From: Nitrospinaceae bacterium
GTDB taxonomy: Bacteria > Nitrospinota > Nitrospinia > Nitrospinales > Nitrospinaceae
Direction: 5' to 3'
Length of the DNA: 64,000 nucleotides
NCBI GenBank assembly: GCA_028278405.1
Contig: JANQEK010000015.1
Location: 124,001-188,000 of the forward strand
In this document: positions 7,306 through 15,238 of the stretch, piece after piece
Position numbering within the stretch: the stretch's first letter is position 1
How the letters are laid out: each line of letters begins with the position of its first letter
Made by a program: the position numbers and the translations under genes
Notes under the pieces: model-generated
Told to the model about the DNA's origin: nothing
Database searches by the model: none
What the model saw: the letters and a program-made list of their open reading frames with translations, nothing else

Positions 7306-7440
7306 GACGCTATTCCTCAGCTTGAGGCTTTACGGAGTTCATAACCCGTAAGGGTTGGCGGCTCTTTTGTTTCCCACAGCCTCAATCTTAATAAATATGT
7401 AAGTTATTGATGGGTTTTTGAGACTCAGTATATACTAATT

Positions 7441-7494
7441 AACCTGTTTGAATATTAACAGGTTGGAGGACTCGGTCAACAGGTTTCAGTCCTC
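7441..7494 (+). promoter_or_regulatory. Two inverted repeats upstream of hpnH
   Basis: AACCTGTT (7441-7448) and AACAGGTT (7457-7464) form a perfect eight-base inverted repeat with an eight-base spacer. GAGGACT (7466-7472) and AGTCCTC (7488-7494) form a second, seven-base one. They lie 53-106 bases before hpnH. They could be an operator or the folded 5' leader of the transcript; neither has a T tract. Confidence 0.4.
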
Positions 7495-7546
7495 GTTATT
7501 TAATCCAACAATTGAATTTCAATTGATATATCGAAAGTGATGGAGC

Positions 7547-8554
7547 ATGGCGATACCTATAGGGCAAGCGTTTAAAGTTGGGTTTTACCTTTTCAAGCAG
7601 AAGTTGATGAGACGCAAGAAGTATCCATTGGTGCTGATGCTGGAGCCGTTGTACCGGTGCAATCTGGAATGCATTGGTTGCGGGAAAATTCAAAAGCCCA
7701 ATGAAATACTTAAAAAATACCTTTCCGTTGAAGACTGTCTGAACGCCGCAGAAGAGTGCGGCGCTCCGATCGTTTCGGTGGCCGGTGGTGAACCGCTGAT
7801 TCACCCGGATATTGTGGAGATTGTAAAAGGACTGGTTGATCAGGGACGTTACGTTTATTTGTGTACGAACGCATTGCTGCTCGAGAAGTACATCGATCAG
7901 ATGCCGAAGAGCCAACGTCTGACTTTCTCCATCCATCTGGACGGATTGAAGGAACATCACGATCACATCTGCGCGGAAGAAGGCGTGTTCGACAAAGCCA
8001 TTGACGCTATCAAACTGGCCAAGCAAAAAGGATTTCGGGTTACGACCAATACTACGTTTTTTGACGGGGTGACGGTTGAAGAAGCTGAGAAGTTTCTCGA
8101 TTATGTCCAGCCTCTGGATGTAGACGGGATGACGGTAGCCTCTGCTTTTCAATATCCCGATGCGCCGACGCAGGATAACTTTTTCGGACGGCACCGGACC
8201 CAGGAATTTTTCAAGGAACTGTTGTCGAAAAACGAAAACGGCCGCTGGAATTTCAACCACTCGCCTTTTTATCTCGAATTCCTGGAGGGCAAGCGCGATT
8301 ACGATTGCACTCCCTGGGGCAATCCCAGCTACTCGGTGCTGGGATGGCAGAAACCCTGTTACCTGCTGGATGAAGGCTACGCGGAATCGTTCAACGAACT
8401 GATGGAAGAAACGGAATGGGGAAAGTACGGCCATCGCAACCATGACAAGTGTAAAGACTGCACGGCCCATTGCGGTTATGAAGCCACGGCGGTGGAGGAC
8501 TCCACCAGCGGGCTGAAGAATATGGTCTATTCTGCGAAAACGGTTTTGATGTAA
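7547..8554 (+). CDS. hpnH: Adenosyl-hopene transferase HpnH (radical SAM)
   Basis: HpnH adds the adenosyl group of S-adenosylmethionine to diploptene, the first step toward extended (C35) bacteriohopanepolyols in the membrane. The 335-residue protein starts MAIPIGQAFKVG, as the family does. The radical SAM cluster cysteines lie at C38, C42 and C45 (CNLECIGC), and SVAGGEPLIHPDI follows. Further cysteines in the C-terminal region (CKDCTAHCGYE) fit the family. GGAG precedes the ATG. No other hopanoid gene lies in the window, so hpnH is separate from squalene-hopene cyclase here, and a terminator closes it. Confidence 0.92.
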   Translation: MAIPIGQAFKVGFYLFKQKLMRRKKYPLVLMLEPLYRCNLECIGCGKIQKPNEILKKYLSVEDCLNAAEECGAPIVSVAGGEPLIHPDIVEIVKGLVDQGRYVYLCTNALLLEKYIDQMPKSQRLTFSIHLDGLKEHHDHICAEEGVFDKAIDAIKLAKQKGFRVTTNTTFFDGVTVEEAEKFLDYVQPLDVDGMTVASAFQYPDAPTQDNFFGRHRTQEFFKELLSKNENGRWNFNHSPFYLEFLEGKRDYDCTPWGNPSYSVLGWQKPCYLLDEGYAESFNELMEETEWGKYGHRNHDKCKDCTAHCGYEATAVEDSTSGLKNMVYSAKTVLM

Positions 8555-8584
8555 ACTCCCGATTCCGAACCAGAAGAATCTCAT

Positions 8585-8615
8585 GCCCTTCCCTTAAAAC
8601 GGGAAGGGCTTTTTT
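8585..8615 (+). terminator. Rho-independent terminator of hpnH
   Basis: A nine-base-pair stem, GCCCTTCCC (8585-8593) with GGGAAGGGC (8601-8609), has a seven-base loop and is followed by six T. It begins 31 bases after the hpnH stop. Confidence 0.9.
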
Positions 8616-8741
8616 GTAGTCACCTGCGATTTCCACAGAAAACCCGTCCCACGAATTTAATTTAAAATTTATTGCCCCACTTCCAGGTTTTCGGTTAATC
8701 TAATATATATTTACATTTCCACAACCTGTACCCCGAATTAA

Positions 8742-8792
8742 TTGAATATTAATAAGTATTTGATATAATTGAGGTAATTTATTTATATCAAA
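8742..8792 (+). promoter_or_regulatory. Extended -10 promoter with overlapping inverted repeat (pilus operon)
   Basis: An extended -10 element TGATATAAT (8761-8769) follows a -35-like TTGAAT (8742-8747) at 16 bases. A perfect ten-base inverted repeat, TTTGATATAA (8759-8768) and TTATATCAAA (8783-8792), overlaps the -10 box and spans the likely start site near 8776. A protein bound there would block transcription of the whole downstream operon. The ribosome site AGGA and the ATG at 8806 follow directly. Confidence 0.6.
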
Positions 8793-8805
8793 TATGAGGA
8801 ACCCT

Positions 8806-9582
8806 ATGAGCACGCATTCCACGTCATTCAGAACCTGGTCCTTGCTGGCAATTCTGTCCGGCATCCTTTTGCTGTCAGGAGCCTGCGCCACCGTCGACTC
8901 AGCTGAAAAGAAACTCATGGCTCAAAAAAAGTACGATGAAGCCAAAAGTCCCGGAAACTCGAAGAAAGAAACATACAAAAAACTTATGGAAGCGATCCGC
9001 ATGGCTCCAAAAGAACCTCTCTATCGGGTCAGCCTGGGGGATGAATATTTTAAAGACGAGAAGTTTGGCAAGGCTGAAAAAATGTATTTGAGCGCTATTA
9101 AAGTAGACCCGGACTACATGATCACCTACCGTATGCTGGGTCGGTTATATATGCAGAAAGGTCAATGGAAAGAGGCTGTTCATTATTTGAGCCGGGCTTT
9201 GAATCAACCTAATGTGATCAATCCCGTACAACTCTACAATTGGCTGGCCTACAGTGAATATCGAATGGGGAATCTGAGCGATGCGGAAAAAGCCTGGTTA
9301 AGGGCGTTGGATATCAATGACAACGACCGGATTCGCCTGAATTTGGCCTTGATATACAAAGAAGGAAACCGACTGGACCTGGCTCAGGCCTCTCTCCTGA
9401 AGGCTCTGGAGATCAATCCTAAACTGTCCAGCGCTCATTTTGCTTTAGGTGAGATTTACTATCAACGCAACAAATTCAGAAAAGCCAGGAAACATTTTGG
9501 TGAAGTCATTCAATTGGAGCCCTTAAGTGATCAGGCCAGGGTTTCGCAAGAAATTATAAAAAAGTTGTCCGTATCTAAATAA
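8806..9582 (+). CDS. TPR lipoprotein, PilF/PilW-like
   Basis: A 258-residue protein with a lipoprotein-type signal (residues 9-27, ending LLSGAC with the lipidated Cys at 27) followed by about six tetratricopeptide repeats. Repeat signatures such as YLSAIKVDPDYMITYRMLGR and ALEINPKLSSAHFALGEIYY are clear. It heads an operon of pilus genes, the position expected for PilF/PilW, the outer-membrane pilotin that assembles the PilQ secretin. The ATG at 8806 is chosen over the one at 8794 because the AGGA ribosome site lies between them. The TPR and lipoprotein calls are firm; the pilotin role is inferred from context. Confidence 0.8.
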   Translation: MSTHSTSFRTWSLLAILSGILLLSGACATVDSAEKKLMAQKKYDEAKSPGNSKKETYKKLMEAIRMAPKEPLYRVSLGDEYFKDEKFGKAEKMYLSAIKVDPDYMITYRMLGRLYMQKGQWKEAVHYLSRALNQPNVINPVQLYNWLAYSEYRMGNLSDAEKAWLRALDINDNDRIRLNLALIYKEGNRLDLAQASLLKALEINPKLSSAHFALGEIYYQRNKFRKARKHFGEVIQLEPLSDQARVSQEIIKKLSVSK

Positions 9583-9583
9583 T

Positions 9584-10567
9584 ATGTCCGAAGATTTTGG
9601 ATCCTATTTAAAACATGAGAGAGAACTGCGTGGGGTTCCTCTCGACGATATCGCTGAGTCCACAAAAATCAGCATCCGCTTTCTTCGGGCTCTTGAGGAA
9701 AGCCGATTTGAAGATCTGCCGGGAGAAGTGTTTATTAAAGGTTTTATCCGGTCCTATGGCCAGGCCATAGGTTCGAATGTGGATGAACTGCTGGCGGTCT
9801 ACCATGAATCCGGCAGCAAACAACAGGCTACGGAACCCTCCGATACAGAGATACCCACTCCCGAGAAAGAAACCACCCGGCCATTCGAATTCCCGACGAA
9901 AGCGGTATTAGGTTTTGGGGCCGCTTTATTGATTATTGTGGGCGGCGGTTACTGGATCACCTCTGAAAAAGGTGAACCGGTGGAGGAATCCGAGCAGGCC
10001 CGATCCGTTGCGCCGCCGGCCATCGACAATAGCCTGCCAGAGGCTGAAAATGAGACCGAATCCACGGCTTCAGAAGAAGCAGTCACTCCGTCCTCAGAGA
10101 TAAAAGATCCGATTACCGAACCCAAATCGCCGGATGTCGCGAAGCCTGCAAAACCCCCTGCTCCGGTGAAGCCGGAGGCAGCCACAGCCGAGGGTGAAGG
10201 GGCATCGGAGCCGGTTAAAAATACATTTACAGTTCCTGAAAAGATTGATATAATTAAAGACTTTCAGGATCAAACAGTTCCCGAGCCTGTCGATTCTTTG
10301 GCAGCTGCGGGAGAACCCTCGTTAACCTTGGAGATCAGGGTGGACGAGAATTCGTGGTTCAACCTGAGGATTGATGATCAACGCGATCAGGATTTTATTT
10401 TGCCGCCGGGAGGGTCTAAAACCATCCAGGCGAAAGTCGCGATTGTAATGACCATTGGCAACCGGCGGGCCACCCAGTTGATCTTGAACGGCCAGCAGTT
10501 GGATTTACCGGAAAGCCCGGACAACGTGATTCGTAACCTAACCGTTAACGCAGAACAGTTGAATTAA
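9584..10567 (+). CDS. RodZ-like helix-turn-helix membrane protein
   Basis: A 327-residue protein with the RodZ layout. An N-terminal HTH_25 domain covers residues 5-75 (LKHERELRGVPLDDIAESTKI, then FEDLPGEVFIKGFIRSYG). One membrane helix lies at residues 107-126. A low-complexity Pro/Glu/Ala linker runs to about residue 245, and a C-terminal beta domain of the DUF4115 type covers 246-327. RodZ links the cytoskeletal protein MreB to the cell wall machinery. Here it starts two bases after a TPR lipoprotein and lies seven bases before pilT, so it may instead be tied to pilus placement. The TPR-rodZ pairing is also seen in other bacteria. Confidence 0.85.
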   Translation: MSEDFGSYLKHERELRGVPLDDIAESTKISIRFLRALEESRFEDLPGEVFIKGFIRSYGQAIGSNVDELLAVYHESGSKQQATEPSDTEIPTPEKETTRPFEFPTKAVLGFGAALLIIVGGGYWITSEKGEPVEESEQARSVAPPAIDNSLPEAENETESTASEEAVTPSSEIKDPITEPKSPDVAKPAKPPAPVKPEAATAEGEGASEPVKNTFTVPEKIDIIKDFQDQTVPEPVDSLAAAGEPSLTLEIRVDENSWFNLRIDDQRDQDFILPPGGSKTIQAKVAIVMTIGNRRATQLILNGQQLDLPESPDNVIRNLTVNAEQLN

Positions 10568-10573
10568 CTACTT

Positions 10574-11647
10574 ATGGCTAAAATCGACGCATTTTTCAAA
10601 TTAATGAATGATCAGGGGGCATCCGACCTCCATCTGGTTTCAGGCTCCCAGCCGATATTGCGTGTTCATGGCGAAATGGAGCGGGTCAAATACAAGTCCA
10701 TGGAGAATGACGAGCTGAAATCCATTCTTTATGAGATTTGTCCGGAAAATAAAATCAAGGTGTTTGAAGAAACGGGTGACATCGATTTCGGTTACGAGGT
10801 ACCCAATCTGGCCCGCTATCGGTGCAATTTCTTTCAACAGAAGTGGGGAATCGGTGCGGTTTTCCGCGAAATTCCCAGCGAAATTTTGACTGCGGAACAA
10901 CTGGGCTTGCCTCCCGTCCTCAACAAATTGGCGATGCTGCACAAGGGCATGATTCTGGTGACGGGACCAACCGGTAGCGGTAAGTCCACCACCTTGGCCG
11001 CCATGATTGACTATGTCAACCGCAACAAAAAATCTCATATTCTTACCGTTGAAGACCCGGTCGAATTTGTTCATAAAAGCCAGTCTTGTGTCGTGAATCA
11101 TCGGGAGGTGGGACTGCACACACAAAGTTTTAAAGCCGCATTGCGCGGAGCTCTGCGTGAAGACCCCGACATCATTCTGGTCGGTGAAATGCGGGATCTG
11201 GAAACGATTGAGCTGGCACTGGAAGCGGCCTCCACCGGTCACCTGGTTTTCGGCACGTTGCATACTCAGAGCGCCGCCAAAACTGTGGATCGTGTGATTG
11301 ACGTGTTTCCTTCGAACCAGCAAGCGCAAATTCGCACCACCCTGTCCGAAAGTTTGAAAGGGGTGGTGGCTCAGAACCTGTTCAAGCGAATCGACAAGAA
11401 GGGCCGCATCGCGGTATTGGAAATACTGGTGGTTACTCCGGCAACCTCCAACCTGATTCGTGAAGGGAAAACCTTCCAGATTCCCTCAGTCATTCAAACC
11501 GGTAAAAAATACGGTATGCAGTCTTTGGACGACGCCATACTGGAAGCCATGCAAGCCAAAAAAATTAGTCCGGAAGACGCCTATGACAAGGCGATCGTCA
11601 AGGAGCGGTTTGTCCAGTTTCTGAAAGAACCGCCGGAATTTTTATAG
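10574..11647 (+). CDS. pilT: Type IV pilus retraction ATPase PilT
   Basis: PilT is the hexameric ATPase that depolymerises the pilus. The 357-residue protein has the family start (FKLMNDQGASDLHL), Walker A GPTGSGKS at residues 131-138, the Asp box (TVEDPVEF), Walker B (ILVGEMRD), the His box (STGHLVFGTLHT) and the C-terminal NLIREGK motif linked to retraction. It lies in the pilus operon, followed seven bases later by a second ATPase of the same family. All catalytic motifs are intact. Confidence 0.94.
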   Translation: MAKIDAFFKLMNDQGASDLHLVSGSQPILRVHGEMERVKYKSMENDELKSILYEICPENKIKVFEETGDIDFGYEVPNLARYRCNFFQQKWGIGAVFREIPSEILTAEQLGLPPVLNKLAMLHKGMILVTGPTGSGKSTTLAAMIDYVNRNKKSHILTVEDPVEFVHKSQSCVVNHREVGLHTQSFKAALRGALREDPDIILVGEMRDLETIELALEAASTGHLVFGTLHTQSAAKTVDRVIDVFPSNQQAQIRTTLSESLKGVVAQNLFKRIDKKGRIAVLEILVVTPATSNLIREGKTFQIPSVIQTGKKYGMQSLDDAILEAMQAKKISPEDAYDKAIVKERFVQFLKEPPEFL

Positions 11648-11654
11648 GCAGACT

Positions 11655-12857
11655 ATGAGAAAAGCGGAAATAGACTACATTTTGACGACTATGCTGGAGG
11701 CCTACGGCAACATCTCCGATCTCAACATTACTGTGGGCCAGCCCTTCCAGGTGGAATCCAACGGAACGTTAGTATCCGTCAAAGTGAAACCTCCCGTTAC
11801 CAAGATAACTCCCTTTCAAGCCGAGGTGATCGCCCTGAATCTGATCAACTCGGACCGGCGGTTGACGGAAATCATTCTCAAGAGCGGTTCCTGTGACTGT
11901 TCGTATCATATTCAGGGTAAAGCCCGATTCCGTGTCAACATTTTCTCGCAACGCGGCAACTACAGCATTGTCTTGAGAAAACTGGAAACCCGGATTCCCA
12001 CGATTGAAGAATTAAAGCTGCCGCCGCAGTTTTCCAAAGCGGCGGAAGAGAAAAACGGATTGATTCTGGTCACAGGCGCCACCGGTAGCGGTAAAACCAC
12101 CAGCCTGGCGGCTCTGCTCAACAAGATCAATCATGACAAAGCCGTGCATGTCATCACCCTGGAAGATCCGGTGGAATTTGTTCACCCCCATCACAAGGCC
12201 ACGTTCAACCAGAGGGAGTTGGGAAGTGATTTTGATGCCTTCTCTACAGGACTTCGGGCGGCCTTACGCCAGGCCCCAAAAATTATTCTGGTGGGTGAAA
12301 TGCGCGATCGGGAGACCGTTGAAATTGCCATGAGCGCCGCCGAAACCGGACACTTGGTTATGAGTACCCTGCACACTGTTGATGCCGGTCAAACCATTAA
12401 CCGTATCGTCGGTATGTTCAACCAGGAAGAAGAGCAGCAGATTCGCATCCGACTGGCGGACACCTTGCGGTGGGTAATCAGTCAACGGCTGGTGCCCAAG
12501 GAAGGCGGCGGACGCGTGGCCTTGCTCGAAATCATGAACAACAATATGCGGGTGAAGGACACGATCTTGAACGGTGAAACCGAAGACAAAACCTTTTATG
12601 ACATTGTTAAAGACGGCGATGCGTATGGTATGTGGACCTTCGATCAGCACATCATCAAGTTGTACACACAAGGTCTGATTTCCGAACAAACCGGTAAAGG
12701 TTACGCAACCCGTAAAGCGATCGTGGCCCGCGGTATCGATAGTGTCAAGGCCAGCAAGGGCGAGAAAACCACGGATATCGAAGATCTTTCCATGGACGAA
12801 GAATATTCGAGGGGTATCGCCGGGAGCGTTAAAACTAAAAAAAGGAAACGGGCCTGA
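11655..12857 (+). CDS. Second PilT/PilU-type ATPase
   Basis: A 400-residue PilT-family ATPase with Walker A GATGSGKT (residues 141-148), the Asp box TLEDPVEF, Walker B ILVGEMRD and the His box TGHLVMSTLHT. The N-terminal domain has diverged from PilT (ISDLNITVGQPFQVES), and a C-terminal extension of about 40 residues ends in the very basic KTKKRKRA. A tandem pair of PilT-like ATPases resembles pilT-pilU, where PilU assists PilT. The assignment to PilU is by position and not certain; an independent motor function is possible. Confidence 0.85.
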   Translation: MRKAEIDYILTTMLEAYGNISDLNITVGQPFQVESNGTLVSVKVKPPVTKITPFQAEVIALNLINSDRRLTEIILKSGSCDCSYHIQGKARFRVNIFSQRGNYSIVLRKLETRIPTIEELKLPPQFSKAAEEKNGLILVTGATGSGKTTSLAALLNKINHDKAVHVITLEDPVEFVHPHHKATFNQRELGSDFDAFSTGLRAALRQAPKIILVGEMRDRETVEIAMSAAETGHLVMSTLHTVDAGQTINRIVGMFNQEEEQQIRIRLADTLRWVISQRLVPKEGGGRVALLEIMNNNMRVKDTILNGETEDKTFYDIVKDGDAYGMWTFDQHIIKLYTQGLISEQTGKGYATRKAIVARGIDSVKASKGEKTTDIEDLSMDEEYSRGIAGSVKTKKRKRA

Positions 12858-12884
12858 TCAAACCCGTCTATTGGAGATATTGGC

Positions 12885-13535
12885 ATGCAGGTAGAATGTT
12901 CCGGTTGCGCCAAAGAAATCAGCATCCCTGATAATAAAATTCCACAAAACCAGGCGTTTAGTCTGACTTGTCCCGATTGCAAAACCAAGATGCGGGTGGA
13001 TCAGCATTTAAAGCCTTCGTCATCGGATGCCACGGGATCCCTGGATGCCGCTTCCCTGGTGGTCGACGAAGAATTCGATGACGATGAAGAGGTTGAAATA
13101 TACGACGAGCACGACAAGATCGCCCTTATTCTGGATCGACAGAATGATGATCTGTGGGACGCTACCCTGACTGACTTGGAATACAAACTTCAAAGAGCCA
13201 AATCACCCGAACATGCGGTCCATAAACTGAGATTCAATCAGTACCACGTGGTTGTATTTCATGAAAAATACGGTGATGTTTCTTTAAAGACCAGCCCTCT
13301 CTATGAATACATCAGAGATATGCCCATGCACAGCCGACGCAAGACATTTATTGCTTTGGTAGGAGATCACTTCAAAACATTGGATAATATGGAAGCCTTG
13401 GCCTACAGCGTCAACCTGGTCATCAATCAAAAAGATATGGGCCAATTGGAAACTATTTTGAAAAAGTCCATTGGAGATAACGATACATTTTATAAAGTTT
13501 ATAGAGAAACTATGACCGCTCTTGGCAAACTTTAA
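12885..13535 (+). CDS. Zinc-ribbon protein of the pilus operon
   Basis: A 216-residue protein. Residues 1-40 form a zinc ribbon of the MJ0042 type (C5, C8, C29, C32, with the CPDCKTKMRV end). An acidic linker follows (EEFDDDEEVEIYDEHD). The rest, about 140 residues, looks like an alpha/beta domain (IALILDRQNDDLWDATLTDLEY) reminiscent of a receiver-like or DUF domain, but I cannot name it. It lies between the two pilus ATPases and a cyclic-nucleotide-binding protein, 27 bases after the first and three bases before the second, so it is very likely co-transcribed with them. Confidence 0.7.
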   Translation: MQVECSGCAKEISIPDNKIPQNQAFSLTCPDCKTKMRVDQHLKPSSSDATGSLDAASLVVDEEFDDDEEVEIYDEHDKIALILDRQNDDLWDATLTDLEYKLQRAKSPEHAVHKLRFNQYHVVVFHEKYGDVSLKTSPLYEYIRDMPMHSRRKTFIALVGDHFKTLDNMEALAYSVNLVINQKDMGQLETILKKSIGDNDTFYKVYRETMTALGKL

Positions 13536-13538
13536 CTT

Positions 13539-13958
13539 ATGTCATTCCAAGAAACTCCGAATATTCAAAGGTACGCCGATGGTGACATCATTGTTTCAGA
13601 GGGTATCGTCAGTAATAATGCCTATATCATCTTTGAGGGAAAAGTAAACGTCACTAAGAAGGTGGACAAAAAAAGTATCCTGATCAACACCTTGAGGAAA
13701 GGCGAAGTTTTTGGAGAAATGGGAATGATTTCCCAATCGGTCAGGAGCGCCAGCGTGGTGGCAGTGGGCAACGTTACCATTGGCGTGATTGAACGCGAAC
13801 AATTTGAATCGATTATATCCGGGCTTCCGGATGATGTCGGAGCCATTGTCAAGGCCCTGGTCGACCGGTTGCGGTATACCAGCGATCAATTATCCAAAAT
13901 AGGTCTCGAGTTGGAAAAAACGCGGAGTATTATTTCTTCCTTTTCATCACAACACTAG
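13539..13958 (+). CDS. Cyclic-nucleotide-binding domain protein
   Basis: A 139-residue protein made almost entirely of one cNMP-binding domain: DGDIIVSEGIVSNNAYIIFEGKVNV, then the phosphate-binding cassette GEVFGEMGMISQSVRSASVVAV with its FGE and Arg. There is no DNA-binding domain and no enzymatic domain, so it is a stand-alone sensor subunit. The conserved Arg suggests it can still bind cAMP, cGMP or a dinucleotide. It starts three bases after the zinc-ribbon gene and is followed by pilC, so it could pass a nucleotide signal to the pilus machinery. That role is inferred. Confidence 0.82.
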   Translation: MSFQETPNIQRYADGDIIVSEGIVSNNAYIIFEGKVNVTKKVDKKSILINTLRKGEVFGEMGMISQSVRSASVVAVGNVTIGVIEREQFESIISGLPDDVGAIVKALVDRLRYTSDQLSKIGLELEKTRSIISSFSSQH

Positions 13959-13978
13959 GTTTAGGAATCGAATAAGAT

Positions 13979-15172
13979 ATGCCGACATACAAATACAAGA
14001 CAACGATAAAAGGACAAGTTCAATCCGGCGAGATTGAAGCTGAAAGCGAACAGGGCGCAATTGCGAAGTTGAAGCAGAGAAATATCTCTGTTACCAGCGT
14101 CAAGAAGAAATTCGAAAGCGATTTCCTCAGCAATAAGAAGCCGATTACCGAACGGGACATTGTAATTTTTACCCGGCAGTTTTCCACCATGGTGGACGCG
14201 GGCCTTCCCCTGGTGCAATGCCTGGAGATTCTCGGAAAGCAGGCGGACAACCCGTCCTTTGGCGAAGTCATCATGAAGATCAAGGCCGATATCGAATCCG
14301 GAAGCAACCTTTCCGATGCTATGAGAAAGCATCCGAAAGTGTTCAATTCCCTCTATTCCAACCTGGTGGAAGCCGGAGAAGCCGGTGGTATTCTGGACAC
14401 CATTCTGGGACGGCTGGCAAATTATATTGAAAAAGCCCTGGCTCTGAAAAAGAAAGTTAAATCGGCTATGGTCTACCCCTCGGCCATTATCACGGTTGCT
14501 TTTGTGGTCGTGGCGTTTCTTATGGTTTTCGTTATTCCCACTTTCGCCACCATGTTTTCAGGGGGAGGAGCGGAGTTGCCCGGACCTACCGCATTGGTAA
14601 TGGGTGTCAGTGATTTCTTCAGAAACCAATGGTACTACATCATCGGCGGGCCGATTCTGTTTTTCATTATATTCAAAAAAGTATATTCCACGGAGCGGGG
14701 AAATATTGAGATCGATCGAATTTTCCTGAAACTTCCTGTCATGGGAATACTGATACGAAAAGTGTCGACGGCCAAGTTTTCCCGAACACTGGGAACCCTG
14801 CTCGCCAGCGGCGTTCCATTGATTGAGGGGATGGACATCTGTGCACGGACGGCGGGAAATAAGATCGTTGAATTGGCTATTTTAAATGCGATTGAAGCAA
14901 TCAAAGAAGGTGAAACTGTGGCCGCCCCTCTGGCCCGCGAAAACGTTTTCCCACCTATGGTTATCCAGATGATTGATGTTGGTGAATCAGCCGGTGCCCT
15001 GGATGCCATGCTGGCTAAAATCGCTGATTTTTATGATGAAGAGGTCGATACAGCCGTTGAAGGCTTGACCGCGTTGCTCGAACCCGCACTCATGGTTTTT
15101 CTGGGCATCGTTGTTGGCTTCATCGTCGTGGCGATGTATCTTCCCATCTTCAAAATGGGCGAAACCGTTTAG
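13979..15172 (+). CDS. pilC: Type IV pilus inner-membrane platform protein PilC
   Basis: A 397-residue GspF/PilC protein with two T2SSF domains (about residues 65-190 and 270-390). Each ends in membrane helices; the last, FLGIVVGFIVVAMYLPIFKM, is the usual C-terminus. The N-terminal YKTTIKGQVQSGEIEA segment is typical. PilC is the platform on which PilB and PilT act. No pilB or pilin gene is in the window, so assembly genes lie elsewhere. A modest AGGA ribosome site precedes the ATG. Confidence 0.94.
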   Translation: MPTYKYKTTIKGQVQSGEIEAESEQGAIAKLKQRNISVTSVKKKFESDFLSNKKPITERDIVIFTRQFSTMVDAGLPLVQCLEILGKQADNPSFGEVIMKIKADIESGSNLSDAMRKHPKVFNSLYSNLVEAGEAGGILDTILGRLANYIEKALALKKKVKSAMVYPSAIITVAFVVVAFLMVFVIPTFATMFSGGGAELPGPTALVMGVSDFFRNQWYYIIGGPILFFIIFKKVYSTERGNIEIDRIFLKLPVMGILIRKVSTAKFSRTLGTLLASGVPLIEGMDICARTAGNKIVELAILNAIEAIKEGETVAAPLARENVFPPMVIQMIDVGESAGALDAMLAKIADFYDEEVDTAVEGLTALLEPALMVFLGIVVGFIVVAMYLPIFKMGETV

Positions 15173-15238
15173 CGCTTCCCTATCCGAATTGGAAAGACTA
15201 CCGACGACGCCTGGCCCGGTTTCCGCCGGGTAACGCCT

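Noticed and set aside
7306-7375. Minus-strand leader with GGGAAAC and GTAAAGCC, slightly like a cyclic di-GMP riboswitch
   Set aside because: The tetraloop and the second conserved stem are missing, and the spacing does not fit the known motif.
7496-8584. Minus-strand open frame opposite hpnH
   Set aside because: Covers the whole of hpnH in antisense and has no ribosome site or family pattern.
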